The notes beneath the pieces are model-generated. The model was not told the origin of the DNA and did not search any database. It was given only the letters and a program-made list of their open reading frames with translations. Below, in pieces: positions 27,213 to 36,283 of a DNA stretch of 64,000 bases. The DNA is from Agrobacterium sp. a22-2 (GTDB lineage: Bacteria > Pseudomonadota > Alphaproteobacteria > Rhizobiales > Rhizobiaceae). The position numbers were made by a program, and so were the translations under genes. The stretch covers positions 1-64,000 of the forward strand of contig NZ_JAAXMM010000013.1 in the NCBI RefSeq assembly GCF_012276985.1. Reading direction: 5' to 3'. The first letter of the stretch is position 1. Each line of letters opens with the position of its first letter.

Positions 27213-28850
27213 TCAGCCAAACGCTGCGCGCGGGACCGCCATGGCACGTTGCCGCCGGGCTCCGAACGCATTGCCGATGCCGATCAGCACCGGTTCATCG
27301 ACGCCGATCGTCTGCATGGCAGACGGCAGGCCGGCCAGCGTGCCCTGCCAGCGGGTCTCGTTGGCGCGGGTGACCGCCGCCATGACGACGACGGGCGTGT
27401 CGTCGCCCATGCCATGCTCGACGAGAGCCGCGCGGATGCGCGCCGCCATGCGGCCGCCCATGTAGAAGACGGTGGTGACGGAGGCATCGGCCAGGCTTTT
27501 CCAATCGGTGTTTTCCGGCAGGTCGCCATGGCGCGAATGGCCGGTGACGAAGCGCACCGATTGGGCATGGTCGCGATGGGTGAGCGACAGGCCGAGACGC
27601 GAGGCCATGGCGCTGGCCGCCGTAATGCCCGGCACGACATCGACGGCAATGCCTTCCGCCTCCAGCCGGGCGATCTCCTCGCCGGCCCTGCCGAAGATCA
27701 TCGGATCGCCCGACTTCAACCGTACGACGCGCTTGCCTGATTTGGCCAGCGACACCATCATGTCGTTGATATCCTGCTGCTTGCAGCTCTCCCGGCCGCC
27801 ACGCTTGCCCACCAGCATACGTTTGGCCTCGCGGCGTGCCAGTTCCAGCACCTCGTCGGAGACCAGATCATCGAACAGGATGACATCGGCCGATTGCAGG
27901 GCGCGCACGGCTTTGAGCGTCAGCAGTTCGGCATCGCCCGGACCGGCGCCAACCAGCGTCACCCGCCCGGTAGCGGGCGCTCCACCCAGCTTTTCCGCCT
28001 CGCTGAGGAGCGCCCGCGCGGCACCCTCCTCCGGTGCCGTATTGCCCTGGAATGTGCGATCGACGAAACGCTCCCAGAAAGCGCGGCGGGATGCGCCGGG
28101 CGACAGCACTTCGTTGACCCGCTCGCGCAGCGACTGGGCAAGCTCCGCCCATTGCTTCAGCGCCGGCGGCAGCAGGGTCTCGATGCGACGACGGATCGCC
28201 TGGGCCAGGATCGGTGCGGCGCCATCGGTGGAAATCGACACGATAACCGGCGAACGGTTGACGATCGAACCGAACTGGAACTGGCAGAAGGCCGGCTTGT
28301 CGATGACATTGACCGGCACCCCGGCCGCCACAGCGGCGTCGAAGAAGGCCTGGGCGTCGTCATCGGTTTCGCAATCGGCCAAGGCCAGAGCGGCGCCCTG
28401 GAAACTGACGTCCGACCAAACCGCGTCATGGTGCACGACGGCGCCGCGCGACGTAGCGTCGCTGCCCCTCATCCGGCTGCCGCCACCTTCTCCCCGTTTT
28501 GACGGGGAGAAGGAACCCGTGGCACGGGCGGCGCTCCATACGCCTTCTCCCCGCCCGCGGGGAGAAGGTCCCGGCAGGGGGATGAGGGGCGCGCTACGCC
28601 CCTGCCCGATCAAACCCCGCATGACCTCCGACATCTCGTCCTCGGCGCAATAGACATGCACTTCGGCCCCGCAGGCGGCCAGAAGCTCGGCCTTCCAGGC
28701 GGCGCCGTCCGAGCCGCCGGCGACGACGACGCGTTTGCCGTCCAGCGACCAGAAAACGGGCAGCTTGGCGAGCGGCGCCATGCGGGCCGGGGCGTGGCTG
28801 GATGAGGCTTGGCGGGCCGGTTCACTCAGCAGCAGCGACTTGGCATCCAT
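27213..28850 (-). CDS. cysG: Siroheme synthase CysG (uroporphyrinogen-III methyltransferase / dehydrogenase / ferrochelatase), with in-frame repeat insertion
   Basis: A 545-residue trifunctional enzyme converting uroporphyrinogen III to siroheme, the cofactor of NirB. An N-terminal extension of about 24 residues precedes the NAD-binding SirC-like domain (FWSLDGKRVVVAGGSDGA). The C-terminal SUMT domain starts about residue 300 (VTLVGAGPGDAELLTLKA) and contains KSGDPMIFGRAGEE and VPGITAASAMASRLG. Between residues about 86 and 129 the sequence (PLIPLPGPSPRGRGEG ... GSRMRG) is the translation of a palindromic mosaic element and has no counterpart in E. coli CysG. The start overlaps the nasA end by 29 bases; it is the last gene of the nitrate operon. 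Confidence 0.92.
   Translation of the reverse strand: MDAKSLLLSEPARQASSSHAPARMAPLAKLPVFWSLDGKRVVVAGGSDGAAWKAELLAACGAEVHVYCAEDEMSEVMRGLIGQGRSAPLIPLPGPSPRGRGEGVWSAARATGSFSPSKRGEGGGSRMRGSDATSRGAVVHHDAVWSDVSFQGAALALADCETDDDAQAFFDAAVAAGVPVNVIDKPAFCQFQFGSIVNRSPVIVSISTDGAAPILAQAIRRRIETLLPPALKQWAELAQSLRERVNEVLSPGASRRAFWERFVDRTFQGNTAPEEGAARALLSEAEKLGGAPATGRVTLVGAGPGDAELLTLKAVRALQSADVILFDDLVSDEVLELARREAKRMLVGKRGGRESCKQQDINDMMVSLAKSGKRVVRLKSGDPMIFGRAGEEIARLEAEGIAVDVVPGITAASAMASRLGLSLTHRDHAQSVRFVTGHSRHGDLPENTDWKSLADASVTTVFYMGGRMAARIRAALVEHGMGDDTPVVVMAAVTRANETRWQGTLAGLPSAMQTIGVDEPVLIGIGNAFGARRQRAMAVPRAAFG
28465..28589. repeat. RIME-type palindromic mosaic element inside cysG
   Basis: About 125 bases bounded by CCCCTCATCC and GGATGAGGGG. 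It contains two strong palindromes: 28486-28513 (12-base arms CCTTCTCCCCGT/ACGGGGAGAAGG, loop TTTG) and 28543-28568 (12-base arms, loop CC). The layout matches Rhizobium-specific intergenic mosaic elements (RIME). It is unusual in lying within an open reading frame without breaking it. Confidence 0.88.
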
Positions 28851-31476
28851 CGATGATCCCCCTGATTTCGGCGCGGCAGGAGCCGCAATTGGTTCCGGCA
28901 GACAAGGTGGCGCCGATCGCCTCGACCGTGCCGCAACCGGCGCGGACGGCGCTGACGATCTGGTTGACGCCGACGGAAAAACACGAGCAGACGGTGGCGC
29001 CCGGATCGGCGCGGCCGGCACCCGGACGGCCGGCCACCACGGCAAAGCGGGTGCGGCTGTCGGCATGGGGTTCGGACAGCTGCCCGATCGCCCAGTTGCG
29101 CGACACCGCCACCGGCTGGCTGGCCACGAACAGGGCCAGCAGCAGTTGCTCGCCGACGAAGAAGGCGATGCGGGCATCGCCGCTCATGCGGTCGCTATAG
29201 CCAAGGCTCTCGGCCTCGGCCGGCAGGGCGAAATGGGTGCGGCACCAGGCTTCGATATCGTCCAGCGGCGTCTCGAAGGCCAGTTCGACCCGCCATCCAC
29301 CGTTTGCCTTGGCGAGCGCCCAATAGGGCGTGTCGAGGCCCTGCGGCTTCAAGGTGCTGACGGCAAAACCATAGGCTCCGGCGGCAAAGCGCCTGGCACT
29401 GACCGCGACATGTTTGGAGGCCGGTTGGCCCGATACCGGATCGGTGAACGACGGCACCAGCGTGTCGACGCGGGCCCGGGCGGCAAACTCGTCCGTCCAG
29501 TGCATCGGCACGAACAGGCCGCCTCTGGCCTGGCGCGGGGTGAGCAGGGCCCGCACGATGACGCGGCCGGTCGGGCTGCCGATCTCGACCAGATCGGCAT
29601 CGCGAATATCGAGAGCGCGGGCATCGTCCGGGTGGATTTCGGCAAACGGCTCGGCCAGATGGCCGGACAGGCGGGCGCTTTTGCCGGTGCGGGTCAGCGT
29701 ATGCCAGTGATCGCGCACCCGGCCGGTGTTGAGCACCAAGGGATGGGCTTCAGTCACGCGCACCGGCACCGCGGCATCGACCGCCACGAAGCGCGCCTTG
29801 CCATCGGCATGATAGAAGCGGCCATCGGCGAAGAAGCGGGTCTCTTGTGGTCCGGCGCCTGACGGCTGCGGCCATTGGAAGGGGGTGAGCGCCGCAAAGC
29901 CGGCGGCATCGATCGCCCCATGGGCGCCGATGTCAAAATCGCGGGTGCCATCATTCTCGAAACCCGACAGAGCGGCATGTTCGGCGAAGATCTCGGCCGG
30001 CACGCCGTAGGCGAAGGCCTCGGCAAAGCCCAAACGACGGCCGACCTCGGCCAGCTGCCACCAGTCCGGACGCGCCTCGCCGGGCGCGGGCAGAAAGGCG
30101 CGCTGGCGCGAGATGCGGCGCTCGGAATTGGTGACGGTACCGTCCTTCTCGCCCCAGCCGGTGGCCGGCAGCAGCACATGGGCGAGCCGCGTCGTGTCGG
30201 TGTCGCGCATGATGTCGGAGACGACGACGAAGGGGCAGGCCGCGATGGCTGCCTTCACGGCATCGGCATCCGGCATCGAGACGACCGGATTGGTGGACAT
30301 GATCCACAGCGCCTTGATGCGGCCATCGGCGACGGCTTTGAACATCTCGACGGCCTTCAGACCCGGTTTGTCGGCGATCACAGGCGCCTGCCAGAAGCGC
30401 TGCACCCGGTCGCGATGCTCGGGGTTATCGAGAGCCATGTGTGCTGCCAGCATATTGGCCAGCCCACCGACCTCGCGTCCGCCCATGGCATTGGGCTGGC
30501 CGGTCAGCGAGAATGGCCCCATGCCGGGACGGCCGACGCGGCCGGTGGCCAGATGGCAATTGATGATGGCATTGACTTTGTCGGAGCCGCTCGACGACTG
30601 GTTGACGCCCTGGCTGTAGCAGGTCACCACCTTTTCCGTCGTCTCGAACAGCTGAAAGAACTGGCGGATCTGCATGGCCGGCAGGCCTGTCGCCTCGATC
30701 AGCTCCACCATGGAGAGCGATGCTGCCGCAAAGGCATCGGCAAAACCCTGGGTATGGGTAGCGATATAGGACTGGTCGAGGGCCGGGCTGGCGGCCAGAT
30801 GGGCGAGCAAGCCGTTGAACAAGGCGACATCGCCATCGGCTGCCACTGCCAGATGCAGGTCGGCGATATCGCAGGTCATGGTGCGGCGCGGGTCGATGAC
30901 GACGATCTTCATGGCCGGGCGGGCGGCCTTGGCGGCGGCAATGCGCTGGTACAGTACCGGATGGCACCAGGCGAGATTGGAGCCGGTCAGCACGATCAGA
31001 TCGGCCAGTTCCAGGTCCTCGTAACAGCCCGGCACCGTGTCAGACCCGAAGGCACGGCGATGGCCGGCGACCGAGGAGGCCATGCAGAGGCGCGAATTGG
31101 TGTCGATATTGGCCGAGCCGATAAAACCTTTCATCAGCTTGTTGGCGACGTAATAATCCTCGGTGAGCAATTGGCCCGAGACATAGAAGGTGACCGAATC
31201 CGGTCCATGTTCGGCAATGGTCTCGGCAAAACGGGTGGCGACCAGATCCAACGCCTCGTCCCAGCCGACCGGCTGCCCGGCGATTTCCGGGGTCAGCACC
31301 CGGCCATCGAGATCGATCGTCTCGGCCAGCGCCGATCCCTTGGAACAGAGCCTGCCGAAATTGGCCGGATGATCCGGGTCGCCCTTGACGGACACGGTGC
31401 CCGCATTACCGACGCTGGCAATCACGCCACAGCCGACACCGCAATACGGACAGGTGGTTTTGACCTCAATGGACAT
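28822..31476 (-). CDS. nasA: Assimilatory nitrate reductase catalytic subunit
   Basis: An 884-residue molybdopterin (bis-MGD) enzyme reducing nitrate to nitrite in the cytoplasm. The N-terminal [4Fe-4S] site is CPYCGVGCGV plus the downstream Cys in GRLCSKGSAL. Molybdopterin regions include SNLAWCHPVL, GVNQSSSGSDKVNAI, and the C-terminal LNTGRVRDHWHTLTRTGKS. The last 60 or so residues form a BFD-like [2Fe-2S] domain (VCSCFSVG ... NCGSC), as in Klebsiella-type NasA. MSIEVKTT at 31476 is the start, with CGGAG upstream; a longer in-frame start would read through the repeat element. Confidence 0.96.
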   Translation of the reverse strand: MSIEVKTTCPYCGVGCGVIASVGNAGTVSVKGDPDHPANFGRLCSKGSALAETIDLDGRVLTPEIAGQPVGWDEALDLVATRFAETIAEHGPDSVTFYVSGQLLTEDYYVANKLMKGFIGSANIDTNSRLCMASSVAGHRRAFGSDTVPGCYEDLELADLIVLTGSNLAWCHPVLYQRIAAAKAARPAMKIVVIDPRRTMTCDIADLHLAVAADGDVALFNGLLAHLAASPALDQSYIATHTQGFADAFAAASLSMVELIEATGLPAMQIRQFFQLFETTEKVVTCYSQGVNQSSSGSDKVNAIINCHLATGRVGRPGMGPFSLTGQPNAMGGREVGGLANMLAAHMALDNPEHRDRVQRFWQAPVIADKPGLKAVEMFKAVADGRIKALWIMSTNPVVSMPDADAVKAAIAACPFVVVSDIMRDTDTTRLAHVLLPATGWGEKDGTVTNSERRISRQRAFLPAPGEARPDWWQLAEVGRRLGFAEAFAYGVPAEIFAEHAALSGFENDGTRDFDIGAHGAIDAAGFAALTPFQWPQPSGAGPQETRFFADGRFYHADGKARFVAVDAAVPVRVTEAHPLVLNTGRVRDHWHTLTRTGKSARLSGHLAEPFAEIHPDDARALDIRDADLVEIGSPTGRVIVRALLTPRQARGGLFVPMHWTDEFAARARVDTLVPSFTDPVSGQPASKHVAVSARRFAAGAYGFAVSTLKPQGLDTPYWALAKANGGWRVELAFETPLDDIEAWCRTHFALPAEAESLGYSDRMSGDARIAFFVGEQLLLALFVASQPVAVSRNWAIGQLSEPHADSRTRFAVVAGRPGAGRADPGATVCSCFSVGVNQIVSAVRAGCGTVEAIGATLSAGTNCGSCRAEIRGIIDGCQVAAAE

Positions 31477-31497
31477 GGTTGCTCCGGGTTCAAAGTT

Positions 31498-31597
31498 CCC
31501 CCTCTCCCCGCCTGCGGGGAGAGGGCTGGGGTGAGGGGCGAGCCAGAGGCTCCTCATCCGCCCTTCGGGCACCTTCTCCCCGCAAGCGGGGAGAAGG
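31498..31597. repeat. RIME-type palindromic element between nirD and nasA
   Basis: Two palindromes, CCCTCTCCCCGC/GCGGGGAGAGGG at 31498-31524 and CCTTCTCCCCGC/GCGGGGAGAAGG at 31572-31597, joined by a spacer with GGGTGAGGGGC and CCTCATCCGCC. It fills the whole gap from the nirD stop to about 21 bases before the nasA start codon. Confidence 0.85.
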
Positions 31598-31599
31598 AA

Positions 31600-31929
31600 C
31601 TACTCCGCCGCCTGCAGCAGGCTTTCCAGCGCAATCGACAGCATGCCGCCCTCGTTGCGGACGGGGATGGTGCGGACCGCGCCTTCGTCGGCGCCGAGGG
31701 CCTTGCCGGTTTCCAGCGAGATCACCCAGTTGTGCAGCGGACAGGTGACCGATGCGCCGTGGACGATGCCTTGGCTCAGCGGCCCGCCCTTGTGGGGGCA
31801 ATGGTCCTCTATGGCGAAGACCGCGTTGTCGGCGGTGCGGAACACCGCCATCTTGCCCTCCGGCGTCTTGACGCAGCGTGCACCGCGCAGCGGGATGTCG
31901 TCGATATGGCCGATTGCGATCCAATTCAT
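31600..31929 (-). CDS. nirD: Nitrite reductase small subunit
   Basis: A 109-residue Rieske-fold protein beginning MNWIAIGHIDDIPLRGARCV. Both cluster-ligand segments are present in Rieske form, CPHKGGPLSQG and CPLHNW; many NirD proteins have lost these ligands, so this one may bind a [2Fe-2S] cluster. NirD partners the large subunit NirB. AAGGA lies upstream of the ATG. Mosaic repeats flank it on both sides. Confidence 0.94.
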   Translation of the reverse strand: MNWIAIGHIDDIPLRGARCVKTPEGKMAVFRTADNAVFAIEDHCPHKGGPLSQGIVHGASVTCPLHNWVISLETGKALGADEGAVRTIPVRNEGGMLSIALESLLQAAE

Positions 31930-31965
31930 GGGGCTGTCCTTTTTTCGAAAACTGTTCCGGGTGGC

Positions 31966-32081
31966 CACCCTCCCCTTGAGGGGGAGGGTCGGACCGCAGG
32001 TCCGGGGTGGGGTGACGGCCGTGTGCGCCAAGGTCACCCCCACCCGCGCGTTCCGCGCGACCTCCCCCCTCAAGGGGGAGG
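31966..32081. repeat. Palindromic mosaic element between nirB and nirD
   Basis: Begins CACCCTCCCCTTGAGGGGGA at 31966 and ends CCTCAAGGGGGAGGT at 32081, with an inner GGACCGCAGGTCC palindrome and a CGCGCGTTCCGCGCG palindrome. The outer arms are inverted copies of each other. It is a different family from the CCTTCTCCCCG type but occurs with it in this operon. Confidence 0.82.
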
Positions 32082-32087
32082 TAAGAA

Positions 32088-34535
32088 TCACTCCGCCGCC
32101 GCCGAATAGCCGACGGTGGCCATGGGCTTGAACTCGTGCTTGTCCTTGCCCGAGACACGTTCCGACCAGGGGTCGACCTGGGCAAACTTCTGGGAGAAGA
32201 CGAAGCGCTCGTAATAGCCCCGGCGCTTCACCTCGTCGGTCATGATCTGGCGGCGGATCTCGTCCAAGCCGACGCGTTTCGCCCATTTGTAGATGCGCTC
32301 GAGATAGCGGGCCTGCTCGCGGTACATCTGGGTGAGCGCGACGATATATTCGAGCGCCTCGTCCTCGGTCTTGACCAGGCCCAGCACTTCCGTGCCCTTG
32401 ATGTCGAGGCCGGCGGCGCCGGCGAAGTGGATCTCGAAGCCGCTGTCCACGCAGATCACGCCGATATCCTTGCAGGTCGCTTCGGCGCAGTTGCGCGGAC
32501 AGCCCGAGACGGCGAGCTTCAGCTTGGCCGGCGTCCAGGAACCCCACATGAACTTTTCGATGCGGATGCCGAGGCCGGTCGAATCCTGCGTGCCGAAGCG
32601 GCACCAGTCGGAACCGACGCAGGTCTTCACGGTGCGCAGGCCTTTGGCATAGGCCTGGCCCGAGACGAAGCCGGCCTTGCCGAGATCGGCCCAGACGGCG
32701 GGCAGGTCTTCCTTCTCGATGCCGAGAAGGTCGATGCGCTGGCCGCCGGTGACTTTCACCATCGGGATCTCGAACTTGTCGACGACATCGGCGATGGCGC
32801 GCAGTTCGCTCGCATTGGTCACGCCGCCCCACATGCGCGGCACGACCGAATAGGTGCCGTCCTTCTGGATATTGGCGTGGACGCGCTCGTTGATGAAGCG
32901 AGACTGGTAGTCGTCGGCATATTCGTTCGGCCAGTCGCAGACGAGATAATAGTTGAGCGCCGGGCGGCACTTGGCGCAGCCGCAGGAGGTCTTCCATTCC
33001 AGTTCCTGCATAACGGCCGGGATGGTCTTCAGGCCCTTGGCCTTGATCAGCCGGCGCACGTCGTCATGGCCAAGCTCGGTGCAACCACACATCGGCTGGA
33101 CGGCGGCGGGATTGTAGGCATCGCCCAGCGTGATGGTCATCAGCTGTTCGACAAGGCCGGTGCAGGAGCCGCAGGAAGCCGACGCCTTGGTATGGGCGCG
33201 GACATCGTCGAGCGAGGTCAGGCCCTTGGAGGTGATGGTCGTGACGATCTTGCCCTTGCAGACGCCGTTGCAGCCGCAGATTTCTGCATCATCCGGCAAG
33301 GCTGCAACGGCCGCCATAGGGTCCAGCGGGCTGCCCCCCTGATAGGCCTGGCCGAAAATAAGCGTGTCGCGCATGGCCGCGACATCGGTTCCCCGCTTCA
33401 TCAGGTCGAAGAACCAGGAGCCGTCCGCCGTCTCACCATAGAGCACTGCACCGATGATGCGGTTTTCTTTCAGGATCAGGCGCTTGTAGACGCCGGCCGT
33501 GGCGTCGCGCAGCACGATTTCCTCGCGGCCCTCGCCTTCGGCAAAATCGCCGGCCGAGAACAGGTTGATGCCGGTGACCTTGAGCTTGGTATTGACCACC
33601 GAGCCATGATACTCGGCCTGGCCGCCGGTCAGCCGGTCGGCGAGAACCCGGGCCGCCTCATAGAGCGGCGCCACCAGGCCGTAGCAGGTGCCGCGATGCT
33701 CGGCGCATTCGCCGAGCGCATAGACGCTCGGGTCAGAGGTCATCATGCCGTCATCGACGACGATGCCGCGATTGACTGCAATGCCCGCCTCCTTGGCAAG
33801 GCTCGATGCCGGGCGGATGCCGACCGCCATGACCACCATGTCGGCGGAGATCTGGCGGCCATCCTCCAGTTCGATGCCTTCGACCTTGTCGGTCCCGAGG
33901 ATCGCCTTGGTATTGGCCTTGGTGATGATCTCGATGCCGCGTTCGGTCAGCGCTTTTTCCAGGAGGTAAGCGGCGGCCGGGTCGAGTTGGCGCTCCATGA
34001 TCGTCGGCATCAGGTGGATGACGGTGACCTCCATGCCCTGGCGCTTCAGGCCGTAGGCGGCTTCAAGGCCCAGCAGGCCGGCGCCGATGACGATGGCGCG
34101 GCCCTTGCCCTCGGCGATTTTCAGCATGTTATCGACATCGTCGAGATCGCGGTAAGCCAGCACGCCCGGCAGTTGATGGCCGGGAACGGGGATGATGAAG
34201 GGCAGCGATCCCGTGGCGATCACCAGCCGGTCATAGGAAACGGTGATGCCATTGGCCGAGGTGACGGTCTTGGCAACACGGTCGATGCCGGTGACCTTTG
34301 CACCCTTGTGCAGGGTCACGCCGTGGGCGGCATACCAGTCATCATTGTGGATGACGATATCCTCATACGCCTTTTCGCCGGACAGCACCGGCGAGAGCAT
34401 GATGCGGTCATAGTTGACGCGCGGCTCGGCGTTGAAGATCGTGACCTCGAACAGGCCAGGCGCCCGTTCGAACAGCTCTTCCAGCATGCGGCCCGGGGCC
34501 ATGCCATTGCCGATGATGACGAGTTTTTCGACCAT
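32088..34535 (-). CDS. nirB: Nitrite reductase [NAD(P)H] large subunit
   Basis: An 815-residue cytoplasmic enzyme reducing nitrite to ammonium with NAD(P)H. Order of domains: FAD/NAD(P)-binding (residues 1 to about 320; VIIGNGMAPGRMLEEL, AIVIGAGLLGLEAAYGL), BFD-like [2Fe-2S] (about 415-465; CGCNGVCKG, CGSC), further Cys-rich stretch (MCGCTELG, CGCAKCRP), then the sulfite/nitrite reductase halves. The siroheme/[4Fe-4S] ligands are in TCVGSDWCRFG and SGCPRNCAEA (about 637-683). Siroheme would come from the CysG encoded at the operon end. It starts 5 bases after the nrtD stop. Confidence 0.97.
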   Translation of the reverse strand: MVEKLVIIGNGMAPGRMLEELFERAPGLFEVTIFNAEPRVNYDRIMLSPVLSGEKAYEDIVIHNDDWYAAHGVTLHKGAKVTGIDRVAKTVTSANGITVSYDRLVIATGSLPFIIPVPGHQLPGVLAYRDLDDVDNMLKIAEGKGRAIVIGAGLLGLEAAYGLKRQGMEVTVIHLMPTIMERQLDPAAAYLLEKALTERGIEIITKANTKAILGTDKVEGIELEDGRQISADMVVMAVGIRPASSLAKEAGIAVNRGIVVDDGMMTSDPSVYALGECAEHRGTCYGLVAPLYEAARVLADRLTGGQAEYHGSVVNTKLKVTGINLFSAGDFAEGEGREEIVLRDATAGVYKRLILKENRIIGAVLYGETADGSWFFDLMKRGTDVAAMRDTLIFGQAYQGGSPLDPMAAVAALPDDAEICGCNGVCKGKIVTTITSKGLTSLDDVRAHTKASASCGSCTGLVEQLMTITLGDAYNPAAVQPMCGCTELGHDDVRRLIKAKGLKTIPAVMQELEWKTSCGCAKCRPALNYYLVCDWPNEYADDYQSRFINERVHANIQKDGTYSVVPRMWGGVTNASELRAIADVVDKFEIPMVKVTGGQRIDLLGIEKEDLPAVWADLGKAGFVSGQAYAKGLRTVKTCVGSDWCRFGTQDSTGLGIRIEKFMWGSWTPAKLKLAVSGCPRNCAEATCKDIGVICVDSGFEIHFAGAAGLDIKGTEVLGLVKTEDEALEYIVALTQMYREQARYLERIYKWAKRVGLDEIRRQIMTDEVKRRGYYERFVFSQKFAQVDPWSERVSGKDKHEFKPMATVGYSAAAE

Positions 34536-34540
34536 CAGAC

Positions 34541-35338
34541 TTACTCCGCGGCTTCGACGAAGCGGTGACGTTCGTAGAGGAACTTCAGCACGGCTTCGCG
34601 GGATTTGAGATAGGTGCGGTCGGAAGCGAGCGCGATGCGGTCGCGCGGGCGGGCGATCGGCACGTCGAGCACTTCGCCGATCTTGGCGGCCGGGCCGTTG
34701 GTCATCATGACGATGCGGTCGGAGAGCAGCACGGCCTCGTCGACGTCATGGGTGATCATGATCATGGTATTGCCGAGACGGGCATGGATTTCCATGACCG
34801 CATCCTGCAAATGGGCGCGGGTCAGGGCATCGAGTGCGCCGAAGGGCTCGTCGAGCAGCAGGATTTTCGGCTCCATGGCGAGAGCCCTTGCAATGCCGAC
34901 GCGCTGCTTCATGCCGCCGGAGATTTCGGCCGGGCGCTTGTCTTTCGCATGCCCCATCTGCACCAGATCGAGATTGCGCATCACCCAGTCGTGGCGCTCG
35001 GCCTTCGTCTTGGTGGAACCGAACACTTTGGTGACGCCGATATTGACGTTTTCATAGACGGTGAGCCAGGGCAGCAGAGAATGGTTCTGGAAGACCACCG
35101 CGCGTTCGGGACCCGGCGCATTGACCTCGCGGTTTTCCAGAAGCACCACGCCGGAGGATACTTTGGTGAGGCCGGCGATGAGGTTGAGCAGCGTGGACTT
35201 GCCGCAGCCGGAATGGCCGATGATCGAGACGAATTCGCCTTTGTCGATGGTGAGGTTGATGTCTTTGAGCACTTCGGCGCGCACACCTGCCCGGTCGAAA
35301 TGCTTGTCGATATGGTCGAGCTTGAGATAGGCGGTCAT
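34541..35338 (-). CDS. nrtD: Nitrate ABC transporter ATP-binding protein
   Basis: A 265-residue ABC ATPase with Walker A GHSGCGKST, signature EISGGMKQRVGIARALAMEP, Walker B ILLLDEPFGALD and the switch His in MITHDVDEAV. It lacks the substrate-binding-like extension of cyanobacterial NrtC, so it corresponds to NrtD/NasD. It energises nitrate uptake with NrtB and the periplasmic NrtA. It is 12 bases after nrtB. Confidence 0.94.
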   Translation of the reverse strand: MTAYLKLDHIDKHFDRAGVRAEVLKDINLTIDKGEFVSIIGHSGCGKSTLLNLIAGLTKVSSGVVLLENREVNAPGPERAVVFQNHSLLPWLTVYENVNIGVTKVFGSTKTKAERHDWVMRNLDLVQMGHAKDKRPAEISGGMKQRVGIARALAMEPKILLLDEPFGALDALTRAHLQDAVMEIHARLGNTMIMITHDVDEAVLLSDRIVMMTNGPAAKIGEVLDVPIARPRDRIALASDRTYLKSREAVLKFLYERHRFVEAAE

Positions 35339-35350
35339 ATGCTCGTCTCC

Positions 35351-36244
35351 TCAGTTGGCCGCGGTGCCGCGGGTGATGAAACTGCCGACCGCTGCCACCA
35401 GCTTGTCGAGCGCGAAGCCGACGATGCCGATATAGGCGAGAGCGACGATGATGTCGGAGAGCCGCGAGGAATTCCACGCATCCCAGATGAAGAAGCCGAT
35501 GCCGACGCCGCCGGTCAGCATTTCGGCCGCGACGATGGCCAGCCACGACAAGCCGATGCCGATCCTGAGGCCGGTGAAGATATAAGGGGCTGCCGAGGGC
35601 AGCATGATCTTCCAGAAGAACTCGACCTGGTTGAGCCGCAGCACCTGAGCGACGTTGCGGTAATCCTGCGGGATGTTGCGTACGCCGACGGCGGTGTTGA
35701 TGATGACGGGCCAGATCGAGGTGATGAAGATCACGAAGATGGCCGAGGGATTGGAATTCTGGAAGGCGGCGAGCGACAGCGGCAACCAGGCGAGCGGCGG
35801 CACGGTGCGGAGAATCTGGAAGATCGGATCGAGACCGCGCATGGCCCAGACCGACTGGCCGATGACGGCGCCCATCAGCACGCCGCAAATGGCGGCAAGC
35901 CCGAAGCCGTAGGCCACGCGTTCCAGCGAGATCAGCACGCGCCAGGCAAGGCCGATATCCTGCGAGCCGTAGTTGAAGAAGGGATAGGCGATCAGATCGA
36001 AGCTATCGATCCAGACCTGGCTCGGCGGCGGCAGGCTGGAGCCAGCTTGCGAACAGGTCAACTGCCAGATGCCGAGAAGAGCCATGAGAACCACCAGCGG
36101 CGGCAGGACATTGCGGGCGATGGCGGCGGCGATCTTACGGGCATCGTATTTGGCGACCGGGCGGGTCGTCATGCGCACCACCTGGCCTTGCGATGTCGGC
36201 ATCGGCGCGACGGCGACTGTCTGCGTACGTGCTGTTGCGGGCAT
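35351..36244 (-). CDS. nrtB: Nitrate ABC transporter permease
   Basis: A 297-residue BPD_transp_1 family permease with about six membrane helices (for example ALRTVPPLAWLPLSLAAF region and VIFVIFITSIWPVIINTAVG-like segment). The coupling-loop signature appears as NQVEFFWKIMLPSAAPYIFTG, which contacts the ATPase. A long polar N-terminus precedes helix 1. It belongs to the nitrate/taurine/sulfonate permease type, and the neighbours fix nitrate as the substrate. Confidence 0.94.
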   Translation of the reverse strand: MPATARTQTVAVAPMPTSQGQVVRMTTRPVAKYDARKIAAAIARNVLPPLVVLMALLGIWQLTCSQAGSSLPPPSQVWIDSFDLIAYPFFNYGSQDIGLAWRVLISLERVAYGFGLAAICGVLMGAVIGQSVWAMRGLDPIFQILRTVPPLAWLPLSLAAFQNSNPSAIFVIFITSIWPVIINTAVGVRNIPQDYRNVAQVLRLNQVEFFWKIMLPSAAPYIFTGLRIGIGLSWLAIVAAEMLTGGVGIGFFIWDAWNSSRLSDIIVALAYIGIVGFALDKLVAAVGSFITRGTAAN

Positions 36245-36283
36245 GGTTTTGTCCTTAAGGTTCTAGTCATTCGTTGGTATTGG

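Noticed and set aside
28465..28589. Repeat inside cysG as a CRISPR or terminator
   Set aside because: There are no regular spacers, and both palindromes lie in the middle of an open frame; the bounded layout fits a mosaic palindromic element.
29875..32109. Very long plus-strand frames opposite nasA and nirB
   Set aside because: They have no family resemblance and run through intergenic repeats; they result from low stop-codon frequency in GC-rich DNA.
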